Below are positions 16,984-25,130 of a DNA stretch of 43,632 nt, piece by piece. The DNA is from Minisyncoccota bacterium (GTDB lineage Bacteria > Patescibacteriota > Minisyncoccia > Phycocordibacterales > JABAAK01), in contig OY282360.1 of assembly GCA_958295675.1 (NCBI GenBank), positions 422,394 through 466,025 on the forward strand, given 5' to 3'. Numbering within the stretch: position 1 is the stretch's first letter; each line of letters opens with the position of its first letter. The translations under genes and the position numbers were made by a program. The notes beneath the pieces are model-generated. The model was not told where the DNA came from. It saw only the letters and a program-made list of their open reading frames with translations, and searched no databases.

Positions 16984-18225
16984 ATGAAAGAATACAAGGG
17001 TATGCGTTTATTTCCGCCTCGTGAGCATAAAAACTTGGAACGAATATTGAATGCTTGGACAAAAACGGCGAAAGCGTACGGTTTTCAGCAGTATAAAACC
17101 CCGCTTCTTGATCCTGAAGAACTCTATGCCGACAAAACCAGTGAGGAGATTATGCGTGAACAAACCTACCGATTCACCGACCGGGGCGGGCGCGACATAT
17201 TGCTTCGTCCGGAAATAACACCTGGTACGGCAAGCATGATCGTTGAACTACAGAGAAAGAGAATGCTGCGCGCACCGTATAAAGTATTCTCAATCGGCAG
17301 TGTCTTCAGATATGAAAAGGAACAGAAAGGAAGAAAGCGGGAACACATACAGTGCAATATTGATATATTCGGTGAACCAGCCATGTGGGCTGATGCGGAA
17401 ATAATAGAAGTCGCGTTTACCATGCTCAAAAATGCAGGTCTTCAAAAAAAAGATTTTGAGATACGGCTGAACGACCGCTCAGCAATGAACACAACGCTCA
17501 GAAATTTAAACATTCAAGAAGAAGTTCATTCGGATGTTCGGCGGCTATTTGATAAAAGGGATAAAATATCCGCACAAATATTTGAAGAAAATCTTAACGC
17601 GCTGACTGATATTTCCCTGAAAGCAATTGACGATGCGTTACTGCAAGAACCGGACACAGTACAAAAATTGAGAAACATGCTTCTGGAAGACATCCAAGCC
17701 GTATATAGTCCGAATACAGTCAGAGGATTTGATTACTACACCGGCATTGTTTTTGAAATATTTGCAAAAGATAAAAACATCGCAGAACGATCGGTTGTCG
17801 GCGGCGGACGCTATGACAATCTAATTGAAATATACGGCGGTGCGCCATTGCCCGCTGTGGGTTTCGGCATGGGTGATGTGGTGCTTACCGATTGTATAGA
17901 CACCCTTGCCGCGCAACCGGAAAGTAAAAATACTCCGGTTATTATTATATGTTCAATATCAGAAACAATGACACAACACGCCCGTGAAATAGGAGAAATA
18001 ATACGAAAGCACTTCCCTGTCTCATATATCGGCACAATTTCTGAAAACAAATTGACGGATGTGTATAAATACTACGAAAAAGAAGAAGTACATTTTGTTA
18101 TAGCAATTGATGAAAACAGGCAAATACATATAAGAACATTGCACAATCGAAAAACTACTACAATTGAAAATATAAGTGATACAATAAAATTTATTAAAAA
18201 AGAGTATGAAAGGATTAGTATTTGA
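16984..18225 (+). CDS. hisS: Histidyl-tRNA synthetase
   Basis: 413 residues from the ATG at 16984; in-frame ATGs at 16972 and 16975 add up to four residues. TATGAT at 16971-16976 lies 7 nt before 16984, matching the local rule. Class II synthetase: motif 2 in V-F-R-Y-E-K-E-Q-K-G-R-K-R-E-H-I-Q, and the histidine-specific V-V-G-G-G-R-Y-D-N-L and R-G-F-D-Y-Y-T-G. A C-terminal anticodon-binding domain follows. The gene overlaps the exonuclease gene downstream by 20 nt, so the two are probably co-transcribed. Confidence 0.95.
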   Translation: MKEYKGMRLFPPREHKNLERILNAWTKTAKAYGFQQYKTPLLDPEELYADKTSEEIMREQTYRFTDRGGRDILLRPEITPGTASMIVELQRKRMLRAPYKVFSIGSVFRYEKEQKGRKREHIQCNIDIFGEPAMWADAEIIEVAFTMLKNAGLQKKDFEIRLNDRSAMNTTLRNLNIQEEVHSDVRRLFDKRDKISAQIFEENLNALTDISLKAIDDALLQEPDTVQKLRNMLLEDIQAVYSPNTVRGFDYYTGIVFEIFAKDKNIAERSVVGGGRYDNLIEIYGGAPLPAVGFGMGDVVLTDCIDTLAAQPESKNTPVIIICSISETMTQHAREIGEIIRKHFPVSYIGTISENKLTDVYKYYEKEEVHFVIAIDENRQIHIRTLHNRKTTTIENISDTIKFIKKEYERISI

Positions 18226-18784
18226 TATAGAAACAAAAGATGTATTTGACGCTACGAAGAAAAAAGCACAGGATTTAGAAATAAGCGTTGTCGGTGTGTA
18301 CAGTTATTTAAATGATACATACGAAGCATATACACAGGAAACATTACCGGCATTATGGGATTTGCTGCGGAACATAGACACGCTCATAGGTTTTAATAAC
18401 AACCATTTTGATACCCCGCTCCTGAACAAATACGCTCCGATGGATTTAACAAAAGAATACAAAAGCATAGATCTTTTAGAAAGCGTGCGTATCTCACTCG
18501 GCAGAAGAATCCGTCTTGATTGGATTGCTGAAGGAACACTGGGCATCAAAAAAAGCGGAGACGGTCTGCAGGCAGTACGCTGGTGGCAGGAAGGGGAAGT
18601 GGAAAAGGTAAAAGAATACTGTCTTGATGATGTGAAAATCACCAGACAAATATTTGATTATGCAGCAAAAGAAAAAGAGTTGAAATATAATGATCTCGGA
18701 ACAGTCCACACAATTCCGATAGATACCTCTGAATGGAAAGATAAAGAAATGACACCGGAAGAGGCAACTGTTAGTTTATTCTGA
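18206..18784 (+). CDS. DEDDy-type 3'-5' exonuclease, RNase H-like fold
   Basis: 192 residues. All three exonuclease motifs are visible: Exo I F-D-I-E-T (~6-10), Exo II I-G-F-N-N-N-H-F-D, and Exo III Y-C-L-D-D-V-K, where Tyr and Asp give the DEDDy pattern. This resembles the stand-alone RNase_H_2/YprB-like predicted exonucleases. DNA or RNA substrate is not predictable. It overlaps the hisS end by 20 nt in another frame. Confidence 0.8.
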   Translation: MKGLVFDIETKDVFDATKKKAQDLEISVVGVYSYLNDTYEAYTQETLPALWDLLRNIDTLIGFNNNHFDTPLLNKYAPMDLTKEYKSIDLLESVRISLGRRIRLDWIAEGTLGIKKSGDGLQAVRWWQEGEVEKVKEYCLDDVKITRQIFDYAAKEKELKYNDLGTVHTIPIDTSEWKDKEMTPEEATVSLF

Positions 18785-18793
18785 TATGGATGG

Positions 18794-18799
18794 TATAGT
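18794..18799 (+). promoter_or_regulatory. -10 box of the left GTPE-repeat gene
   Basis: TATAGT, 8 nt before the ATG at 18808. The paralogue at 31715 has the same hexamer at the same spacing, so the element is conserved between copies. Confidence 0.6.
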
Positions 18800-18807
18800 G
18801 CGTATGT

Positions 18808-19923
18808 ATGAATATGGCAGAACGCTGTACAGATTTGTGGAAACAATACAGAATATTCGGAACACTGAAAGACCAGTACATGAAAACTCTTTCTCACCAC
18901 GGTATGCATTCAACAGAAGCAGGAACAGCGAGAGAAAGATTTGATATAAAAAAGAAAGAAATTCTCACTACGATTGACGAGATCAACAAACTTCCTGCGT
19001 TTCATGTTACTCGTGTTTTGAAAGGATTATGGGAACGCAAAGAAGCTCAACCTCAGTATATTGCCGGTGCTCTTATTGGTATTGGCACGCCCGAATCGAT
19101 GAGAATGCGGAAAGAACTATTGCATGTAATGGGTACTCATCCAGTAATGGGTACTCATCCAGATGTTATTCTTAGTCTTGTAGGAGTCGGTACTCCTGAG
19201 GCAATGGCGATGCGAAGAGAATTTTTAGAAAACGGTGTTGATCCGGGCATTGTCGTCAGAAGTTTAGTCGGTATCGGTACTCCTGAGGCAATGGCGATGC
19301 GAAATGAATTCCTAGAAAAAAATGTTGATTCCATGCGCGTCACCTACAGTCTTGTCGGGGTCAGCACACCGGAAGCAATGACAATGCGAAAAGAATTATT
19401 AAAAAAAGGGGTTGATCCTATGTATATCGCCCACAGCCTTGCAGGAGTCAGCACACCGGAAGCAACAACGATGTGGAGGAAAATATTAAGAAAGATTCTT
19501 AATAGGAAAGATTCTGTTCATTGTGCTCTTGGTCTTATCGGAGTCAATACAGATGAAGCAATGAGAATACGAAGAAAACTGCTAAAGAAAGAAAAAGATT
19601 ATGATTTTATTGTCAGAAGTCTTGCCGGTGTCACCACCGCCGAAGCAATGAGAATGCGAAAGGAATTGCTGAAAAAAATTCATCCTGTCGCCATTGCTCA
19701 GAGTCTGGCAGGGGTCAGCACACCGGAAGCGAATGAAATGCGGGAAAAACTTCAGGAAAGAATGTTGATTCATGAGAATCTTGCTCAGAGCTGCGTCGGT
19801 GTACACACCGAAGAAGTAGAAGAATTCAGACAAAAATATTTTATCGGCGATGAATTAGCATCAAGCTATGGAAGTAGAAGTGTCGAAGAAGCAATTATCT
19901 GTCGATATGGCTACGAACAGTAG
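18808..19923 (+). CDS. GTPE-repeat protein, left copy (unassigned helical repeat)
   Basis: 371 residues, no signal peptide. Residues 1-75 form a helical N-terminal domain conserved with the paralogue at 30552-31715 (L-P-A-F-H-V-T-R-V-L-K-G-L-W-E-R). Then come about nine repeats of ~29-30 residues with the core S-L-x-G-V-x-T-P-E-A-M-x-M-R-x-E-L-L. A second helix per unit follows, containing V-D-P and a hydrophobic face. This predicts an alpha-alpha solenoid; I cannot place it in HEAT, LRV, Sel1 or mTERF with confidence. The C-terminus (C-R-Y-G-Y-E-Q) is also conserved. An 18-bp tandem duplication near 19125-19160 repeats M-G-T-H-P. It converges on the LRV genes. Confidence 0.8.
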   Translation: MNMAERCTDLWKQYRIFGTLKDQYMKTLSHHGMHSTEAGTARERFDIKKKEILTTIDEINKLPAFHVTRVLKGLWERKEAQPQYIAGALIGIGTPESMRMRKELLHVMGTHPVMGTHPDVILSLVGVGTPEAMAMRREFLENGVDPGIVVRSLVGIGTPEAMAMRNEFLEKNVDSMRVTYSLVGVSTPEAMTMRKELLKKGVDPMYIAHSLAGVSTPEATTMWRKILRKILNRKDSVHCALGLIGVNTDEAMRIRRKLLKKEKDYDFIVRSLAGVTTAEAMRMRKELLKKIHPVAIAQSLAGVSTPEANEMREKLQERMLIHENLAQSCVGVHTEEVEEFRQKYFIGDELASSYGSRSVEEAIICRYGYEQ

Positions 19924-20005
19924 TATTGTATAAAACTAATGAAAGATGGAATAGATGTAGATAACTGCACACTTATGCCGCAACCACTTAACACATTTAA
20001 TCAAT

Positions 20006-20039
20006 AAAAAAATCCCACCAGCGTTTCCACCGGTGGGAT
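20006..20039 (-). terminator. Repeat-family terminator hairpin T1
   Basis: On the minus strand: ATCCCACCGGTG, GAAA loop, CGCTGGTGGGAT, then a T-run. It lies after the left short LRV gene and faces the convergent GTPE gene. One of seven related hairpins. Confidence 0.9.
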
Positions 20040-20066
20040 AAGTGAGAGTGTGCCAACAGATCTACT

Positions 20067-20207
20067 TTAGTGAACACGCGGTGTATTGTTGTTAGCAATC
20101 GCCGCCGATCACACCCGCAAATCAGCATCCTTTGTCAGTTTGGCGAGGACTGCCAGCGGTGTGTTGGGGTGGCAAGCAATGCTCACTCGAAATAGCTTCA
20201 GTTTCAT
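20067..20207 (-). pseudogene. Short LRV-repeat gene interrupted by TGA
   Basis: The ATG at 20207 follows a GGGAGGT Shine-Dalgarno and opens M-K-L-K-L-F, as in the neighbour at 21163. After 32 residues, including one LRV repeat (N-T-P-L-A-V-L-A-K-L), the frame meets TGA at 20109-20111. It then stays open for 13 further codons (A-A-I-A-N-N-N-T-P) to a TAA at 20067. Intact relatives have CGA (Arg) at that position, so this reads as a CGA-to-TGA nonsense change. The promoter, leader and terminator are preserved. It may still make a 32-residue peptide. Confidence 0.7.
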
Positions 20208-20265
20208 GTTGACCTCCCGCGGTCTCCGTGTGAAAGAGCAGAAAACAATCTGCCATCTGATATAC

Positions 20266-20294
20266 AATATACAGGTATTAGTGCAATACGTCAA
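20266..20294 (-). promoter_or_regulatory. Promoter of the interrupted LRV gene
   Basis: Minus strand: -35 TTGACG (20289-20294), 17-bp spacer, -10 TATATT (20266-20271). The same element precedes the LRV genes at 21163 and 29715. Confidence 0.7.
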
Positions 20295-20329
20295 GTATCC
20301 CTCACAGAATATTCTTGTTTTCAATATAT

Positions 20330-20363
20330 AAAAAAATCCCACCAGCATTTCTACTGGTGGGAT
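20330..20363 (-). terminator. Repeat-family terminator hairpin T2
   Basis: Minus strand: ATCCCACCAGTA, GAAA loop, TGCTGGTGGGAT, then T-run. The loop-closing G-C pair of its relatives is A-T here, a two-sided change that keeps pairing. It terminates the 250-residue LRV gene. Confidence 0.9.
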
Positions 20364-20410
20364 AAGTGAGAGAACGCTCCTAGTGGGAGAAGGCGAAGAA
20401 ACTATACTAC

Positions 20411-21163
20411 TCAATCCCTATTTTCTTCTTGCCAATTGGGATTCTTGGCAACCGCCCCACGAACTTTTGAGCTGGAATCTTCTGACAGTTTTTTGAGGAG
20501 ATTCAACGGTGTGCTAGCGTTCTTGGCGACTTCCAATCGCACCTGCCAATGTGTATCCTTTGCCAGTTCGGCAAAGATTGTCGGTGGTATGTTTGTGCTA
20601 TCCTTTTGAGCAAGCACCGCTCGCACCCGCCAATTCGCATCCTGTACCAGTTTGGCGAGAACTTTTGATGGTGTACTACCGTTACCAAAAACCGCCTGAC
20701 GCACACGCTGATCCGCATTCTGTGCCAGTTCAACAAGAGCTTTCGGTGGTGTGCTGCCGTTGGAAGAAACTGCCTGCCGAACAGTCACAGCTGCATCTTG
20801 TGCCAATGTGGCGAGAACTGCCGGCGGTGTGCTACCGTTGGAAGCAACTTCATGCCGCACTGACCAATACGCATCTGTTGCCATGTCAGCAAGGACTGCC
20901 GGCGGTGTGTTGATGTGGCGAGCAACCGCAAGCCGCACCCGCCAATTCGCATCCTGTGCTAATTGTGCAAGTACTCCTTGTGGTATGCAATCGTGGAAAG
21001 CAACCACTTCTCGCACCTGCCAATGTGTATTGTTTGCCAGTTCGGCAAGAAGTTTTGGCGATATATTTTTGGCGAGAAGTTTTGGCGATGTATTTTTATG
21101 GCGGACAAGCAATCGCAAAACGAGTACGAACACACGCAAATCCACAAATAGCTTCAGTTTCAT
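20411..21163 (-). CDS. LRV-repeat protein, 250 residues
   Basis: The start at 21163 follows GGGGGT, a purine-rich ribosome-binding sequence, and opens M-K-L-K-L-F. The body is about nine leucine-rich-repeat-variant (LRV, PF01816-like) units of ~24 residues. Their pattern is N-x-S-T-P-P-x-V-L-A-x-L-A-x-D-A-x-W-x-V-R-x-A-V-A. LRV repeats stack alternating alpha and 3-10 helices and generally bind partners. The residues after M-K-L-K-L-F are hydrophobic but interrupted by Asp and Arg, so this may be a decayed signal peptide. No Fe-S Cys cluster is seen. Promoter at 21222-21250 and terminator T2 belong to it. Partner unknown. Confidence 0.85.
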   Translation of the reverse strand: MKLKLFVDLRVFVLVLRLLVRHKNTSPKLLAKNISPKLLAELANNTHWQVREVVAFHDCIPQGVLAQLAQDANWRVRLAVARHINTPPAVLADMATDAYWSVRHEVASNGSTPPAVLATLAQDAAVTVRQAVSSNGSTPPKALVELAQNADQRVRQAVFGNGSTPSKVLAKLVQDANWRVRAVLAQKDSTNIPPTIFAELAKDTHWQVRLEVAKNASTPLNLLKKLSEDSSSKVRGAVAKNPNWQEENRD

Positions 21164-21221
21164 GTTGACCCCCTGTGGTCTCCGCGTGAAAGAGCAGAAA
21201 ACAATCTGCCATCTGATATAC

Positions 21222-21250
21222 AATATACAAGTATTAGTGCAATACATCAA
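21222..21250 (-). promoter_or_regulatory. Promoter of the 250-residue LRV gene
   Basis: Minus strand: -35 TTGATG (21245-21250), 17-bp spacer, -10 TATATT (21222-21227). The leader to the ATG at 21163 is shared with the interrupted copy. Confidence 0.7.
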
Positions 21251-21287
21251 GTATCCCTCACAGAATATTTTTGTTTTCAATATATAT

Positions 21288-21321
21288 AAAAAAATCCCAC
21301 CAGCGTTTCCACTGGTGGGAT
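21288..21321 (-). terminator. Repeat-family terminator hairpin T3
   Basis: Minus strand: ATCCCACCAGTG, GAAA loop, CGCTGGTGGGAT, then T-run. No intact gene precedes it on this strand: the next upstream gene (21455) is on the plus strand. It is therefore an orphan copy, like T4. Confidence 0.85.
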
Positions 21322-21439
21322 GGGTTGAGGAATGATTCCTCTACACACAAGTAACTACGGTGTATTGTAGTATTTTCACAAAAAGATGAAAGTATAAACA
21401 ATAGTGTTCGGCAGCATACTTATCAAGAAAATAATACGA

Positions 21440-21445
21440 TATACT
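21440..21445 (+). promoter_or_regulatory. -10 box of the DsbA-like gene
   Basis: TATACT, 9 nt before the ATG at 21455. Confidence 0.5.
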
Positions 21446-21454
21446 GACTGATAT

Positions 21455-22192
21455 ATGAAACAAACATCGTCGCCAAAGGAAGAAAAAAATGGGGTACTCT
21501 CACTCTTCACGGATATACTTATCATTGCCATTACCCTTATGATAAGTACAGTTCTGCTGATGCAGCATAACACTATCATAAGCGCGGTAGCAGATAACCG
21601 AGAAGACCGATACCACCGACCGGTTGATCCGAAGGCAGATCTCATCTTTGGTAATCCAAATGCGGATATATTCATTGTTGAATACGGCGATCTTGAGTGC
21701 CCGCACTGTCGTGATTCTCACGCGCACATACAAACTCTAATAAAGAGTGACTGGGGTATTTCAGGCACAGTCGCATGGGTATGGAGAAATGGGTTTCATC
21801 TTGCCCGTTCGTCAGTAGAAAAAGCAAAAGCACTTGAATGCGTCCGTTTGCACGCCGGAGAACGAGCAAACAATAAGGCATGGGCATTTATGGAAGAATC
21901 GCTCAGTGGAGGTATATACGAAAACAAATATCCTTTGGAACGATATCGGGAAATCGCGGAACAATTAGACATTCCGTTTGAGCGTGTAGAAATCTGTAGA
22001 AAAAATAATGAAGTTGCGCGGCAAATGTCACAGGCGATAACAGATATTGAAGAATTGAACATCACTGAAACCCCGTACATTCAATTCATCTCAGGAAACG
22101 GTGAACTGCTGTTTGAAAGTGTTGGTTTACTCACCACTTCACAGCTTGAAAGTTTTATCGCAAAAATAATTCACAGCAAGCAAGAAGATTAA
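21455..22192 (+). CDS. Membrane-anchored DsbA-like thiol-disulfide oxidoreductase
   Basis: 245 residues: one N-terminal membrane span (~18-38), then a thioredoxin-fold domain outside the membrane. The active-site C-P-H-C is at 82-85, a typical DsbA dithiol, preceded by Y-G-D-L-E. The cis-proline loop is T-E-T-P-Y-I. It likely oxidises or isomerises disulfides in exported proteins such as the Cys-containing pilin here. It ends 2 nt from the convergent glyS stop. No dedicated reoxidant (DsbB/VKOR) is in the window. Confidence 0.88.
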   Translation: MKQTSSPKEEKNGVLSLFTDILIIAITLMISTVLLMQHNTIISAVADNREDRYHRPVDPKADLIFGNPNADIFIVEYGDLECPHCRDSHAHIQTLIKSDWGISGTVAWVWRNGFHLARSSVEKAKALECVRLHAGERANNKAWAFMEESLSGGIYENKYPLERYREIAEQLDIPFERVEICRKNNEVARQMSQAITDIEELNITETPYIQFISGNGELLFESVGLLTTSQLESFIAKIIHSKQED

Positions 22193-22194
22193 TA

Positions 22195-23562
22195 TTACCC
22201 ACGGATCTCTTTTTTGATAGTATCAGTCAATGCAGAAATAGCTACTCTATTCTGTTTCATAGAATCCCGCTGACGAACGGTAACACTGTCGTCTTTCAGG
22301 GTATCATAGTCCACAGTCACCGCGAACGGCGTACCGATTTCATCAGTCCGTCTGTATCGCTTGCCGATAGCACCGGTTTCATCGTAGTGTACGCTGAAAT
22401 GCGGGGCAAGCATTGTGTATATTTCCCGCGCTTTCTCCGGCAAACCATCTTTTTTCATAAGAGGAAGAACGGCAACAGTAATAGGAGCAAGTGAGGGACG
22501 CAGCCGCAATACTACCCGTTCACTGCCGTCCGGTAATTCCTCAACGGCATACGCATCATGTAACACCGCCAAAAACAAACGACCAATCCCGATTGAGGTT
22601 TCAACAACATGCGGGACAATATGCTTATCGGTATCCTGATCAAAATAAACAAGTTTTTCTCCTGTATGCTTTGTGTGCTGCATTAAATCATAATCTCCAC
22701 GATCATGAATACCCTCTAACTCCTTCCAGCCGAATGGATATTTATGCTCTATATCCTCCGCAGCGCGGGCGTAAAACACAAGCCGTTCATGCGGTGTGAT
22801 TCGCAGATGTTCTTTCTGCAAACCGAGATTCTGCAAACTCTCCAGTCGAATACGGCGGAATTCTTCAAAAAACTTCCCGCTCTCCCCTTCCCGAACAAAA
22901 TACTGCATTTCCATCTGCTCAAACTCCCGGGTACGGAATAGAAACTGCCGCGGTGATATCTCATTGCGAAACGCTTTTCCTATCTGCGCGATACCGAACG
23001 GTAATTTAAGATGCATCGTATCCAGCACCTGCTTAAAATTCACATAGATACCCTGACAGGTCTCACCGCGCAAATATACATCTTCAAAATTATCAGCAGC
23101 TCCTATATTTGAAGTGACCAACAGGTTCTGAAATTCAGGTTCCTCTAAATCATTCGGGTCACATCCTTCCGGCTTCAAATTGCTTCTATGTTTCTCAAAT
23201 ACTTCACGAAATTCTTCAAGAGTCATTCGTTCGTCAGCGGAAACACCTATATCTTCAAGAAGGTGATCAGCGCGAAACCGCTTCCCTGTCTTTCCGCACA
23301 CGGTTACAGGATCAGAAAAACCATCGGTGTGTCCGGATGCTTTCCACACTTTTGGATGCATCACGATACCTGCATCAAGACCGACAATATCCGAACGCAT
23401 GCGTACCATAGTATTCCACCAATCCTGCTTCAAATTACGCAACAATTCAACGCCAAGCGGACCATAATCGTACACACCGCCAAACCCGCCGTATATCTCT
23501 GAAGAAAGAAACACAAAACCACGTTTCTTTGCAAACGAAACTAATGTCTCAAGTGTATGCAT
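22195..23562 (-). CDS. glyS: Glycyl-tRNA synthetase, alpha2 type
   Basis: 455 residues from the ATG at 23562; an upstream frame to 23595 is possible. TATACT at 23572-23577 lies 9 nt before 23562. This is the class II homodimeric GlyRS. Marks: Y-D-Y-G-P-L-G-V-E-L, motif 2 F-R-N-E-I-S-P-R-Q-F-L-F-R-T-R-E-F, and the C-terminal anticodon-binding domain with K-R-Y-R-R-T-D-E-I-G-T-P-F. Its promoter lies within the end of dacA, so it can be transcribed separately. Confidence 0.95.
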   Translation of the reverse strand: MHTLETLVSFAKKRGFVFLSSEIYGGFGGVYDYGPLGVELLRNLKQDWWNTMVRMRSDIVGLDAGIVMHPKVWKASGHTDGFSDPVTVCGKTGKRFRADHLLEDIGVSADERMTLEEFREVFEKHRSNLKPEGCDPNDLEEPEFQNLLVTSNIGAADNFEDVYLRGETCQGIYVNFKQVLDTMHLKLPFGIAQIGKAFRNEISPRQFLFRTREFEQMEMQYFVREGESGKFFEEFRRIRLESLQNLGLQKEHLRITPHERLVFYARAAEDIEHKYPFGWKELEGIHDRGDYDLMQHTKHTGEKLVYFDQDTDKHIVPHVVETSIGIGRLFLAVLHDAYAVEELPDGSERVVLRLRPSLAPITVAVLPLMKKDGLPEKAREIYTMLAPHFSVHYDETGAIGKRYRRTDEIGTPFAVTVDYDTLKDDSVTVRQRDSMKQNRVAISALTDTIKKEIRG

Positions 23563-23569
23563 AGCAATA

Positions 23570-24505
23570 TTAGTATACCTTTTTTTCCTGCTCAATCTCT
23601 TTATGCAACAATAGGAGTTTTTTCATATCTTCAAACCGACCGGTACGGGTTGAATCCAAAACGACAAGAGCGAATAAGGTGTCATTGCGCTCAACGACCA
23701 TAATAAGTGCGCCTCCGGCGATATCTGTGTATCCGGTTTTTGAGAGTAAAATACGCTCCGATAACGAACCAATAAGCTCATTTGTATTTTTCGCGTCGTA
23801 TTGAATACCATCTAGAGAATAAAAAGAACCTTTTTCATGTACTGTTTGTTCGGCGAGTTCCGGTTGATCATTGACGATAATACCGGCAATTTTTGCCATA
23901 TCAAACACCGAACTTTCAGAACCGGCGAGTGTATCATGCGCGTCTAATCCGGTTGGATTGATGAAATGAGTGTGAACAAGCGCATGTTGCCGGACAAAAT
24001 CATTCATAAGATCAACAAGAGATGTCCCTGTTTTATCCTCAATCGTTCTGCCGACCGCATTGATCCCTCTATTGGAGGAAGTGATGAGAGAGTACGCGAG
24101 CAAATCCGAGGTATGCCAGGTATCGCCAAGTCGGAGCGGTGTTGTCGCTTCTATCTCAAAATCAACAGAATCCAATACTGTGATGTCTGTCTCATCAAGA
24201 CGAGGGTATGCGAGCAGTGCCGCTGTCAATTTTGTAATGGAAGCAATTGATTTCGGGGTTGTGATATTTTTCCCGGCGACAACTGTATCTCCGGTAATAT
24301 TATAGATAACCGCGGCATCAGCGGACACCTCATCGGTAATATGATAATAAGAGTCCTCTACATGCGGTCTGACGACAAAATCATCGGTAATAAAAAAAGC
24401 GATGAGATAGACAATCAAAAAAACAGCAATGAAAGCGGAACACGAAATAACATATGTCGGATACATACTTCGCGTTTCATCTTGTCTGACTCCGTTCTGA
24501 TCCAT
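23570..24505 (-). CDS. dacA: D-alanyl-D-alanine carboxypeptidase (PBP5-like, S11)
   Basis: 311 residues: a membrane anchor or signal (~17-39), then the penicillin-binding catalytic domain. All three motifs are present: S-I-T-K (89-92, nucleophile Ser), S-S-N (143-145) and K-T-G (256-258). It trims the terminal D-Ala from peptidoglycan stem peptides. Shorter than Gram-negative PBP5 because the C-terminal beta domain and helix are missing; the anchor is N-terminal instead. TATACT at 24523-24528 is 17 nt before the ATG. Confidence 0.92.
   Translation of the reverse strand: MDQNGVRQDETRSMYPTYVISCSAFIAVFLIVYLIAFFITDDFVVRPHVEDSYYHITDEVSADAAVIYNITGDTVVAGKNITTPKSIASITKLTAALLAYPRLDETDITVLDSVDFEIEATTPLRLGDTWHTSDLLAYSLITSSNRGINAVGRTIEDKTGTSLVDLMNDFVRQHALVHTHFINPTGLDAHDTLAGSESSVFDMAKIAGIIVNDQPELAEQTVHEKGSFYSLDGIQYDAKNTNELIGSLSERILLSKTGYTDIAGGALIMVVERNDTLFALVVLDSTRTGRFEDMKKLLLLHKEIEQEKKVY
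23572..23577 (-). promoter_or_regulatory. -10 box of glyS
   Basis: TATACT, 9 nt before the glyS ATG and inside the last codons of dacA. Confidence 0.5.
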
Positions 24506-24590
24506 ATTGTATATATTGGAATAGTATACCCCATATTTATTGCTGTTTCATCAAATTTTTAAAAACATAGAGATTAGACGAAGTGCTTAA

Positions 24591-25130
24591 CTATTCCTCC
24601 ATCTTCTTCTTAGTCGCGCGCAAACCTTCTAAAATATCCCGTCTGACAGTTTTGTAGTCCGGCAGGTCTTTTGTTTTTTGGAGTCCGAGGTGCGATAAAA
24701 AATCAACCGTCACAACAAGCATTTTCTTGCCGCCTTCTTTTTGTTCCTGAATGAGACCTCGCACCGCCAAACGCCGAACGGTATATTGTGTATTCACACC
24801 GCGCAGGAAATCAAGATCAACTTTTGCTATCGGTCCGGCATAGGCAATGATAGATAGAGTTTCCTGAGATGCCTTTGATAACGGAGCATTCTGATCTTCC
24901 GATCGGGTATGTTGTATAAATTCTCTTAGAGCAGGATTAGTCGCGAGCGCGACTCTGGATCCGTCGTCAAGAACCGTCACACCGCTATCTCGACAGGTAT
25001 CACGCAGTTCATTGATAAGATCTTCCAAACGGTCGTCTCCACACCCGATAAGGACGGATAAACGCTTTTTAGAAATCGGCGCGCCGTTAGTAAATAGAAT
25101 TGCCTGTAATTGTGCTAACGCATTATTCAT
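24591..25130 (-). CDS. scpB: Segregation and condensation protein B
   Basis: 179 residues, two winged-helix domains. ScpB dimers bind ScpA and complete the SMC complex that compacts and segregates the chromosome. Family marks: A-Q-L-Q-A-I-L-F-T-N-G-A-P-I near the start, Q-E-T-L-S-I-I-A-Y in the middle, and Y-T-V-R-R-L-A-V-R-G-L-I. It overlaps scpA by 4 nt (ATGA type), so translation is coupled. smc itself is not in the window. Confidence 0.92.
   Translation of the reverse strand: MNNALAQLQAILFTNGAPISKKRLSVLIGCGDDRLEDLINELRDTCRDSGVTVLDDGSRVALATNPALREFIQHTRSEDQNAPLSKASQETLSIIAYAGPIAKVDLDFLRGVNTQYTVRRLAVRGLIQEQKEGGKKMLVVTVDFLSHLGLQKTKDLPDYKTVRRDILEGLRATKKKMEE

Noticed and set aside
20067-20207. 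UGA recoded as a sense codon
   Set aside because: TGA terminates other genes here (trpS, the exonuclease) and relatives have Arg, not the Gly used in UGA-recoding lineages.
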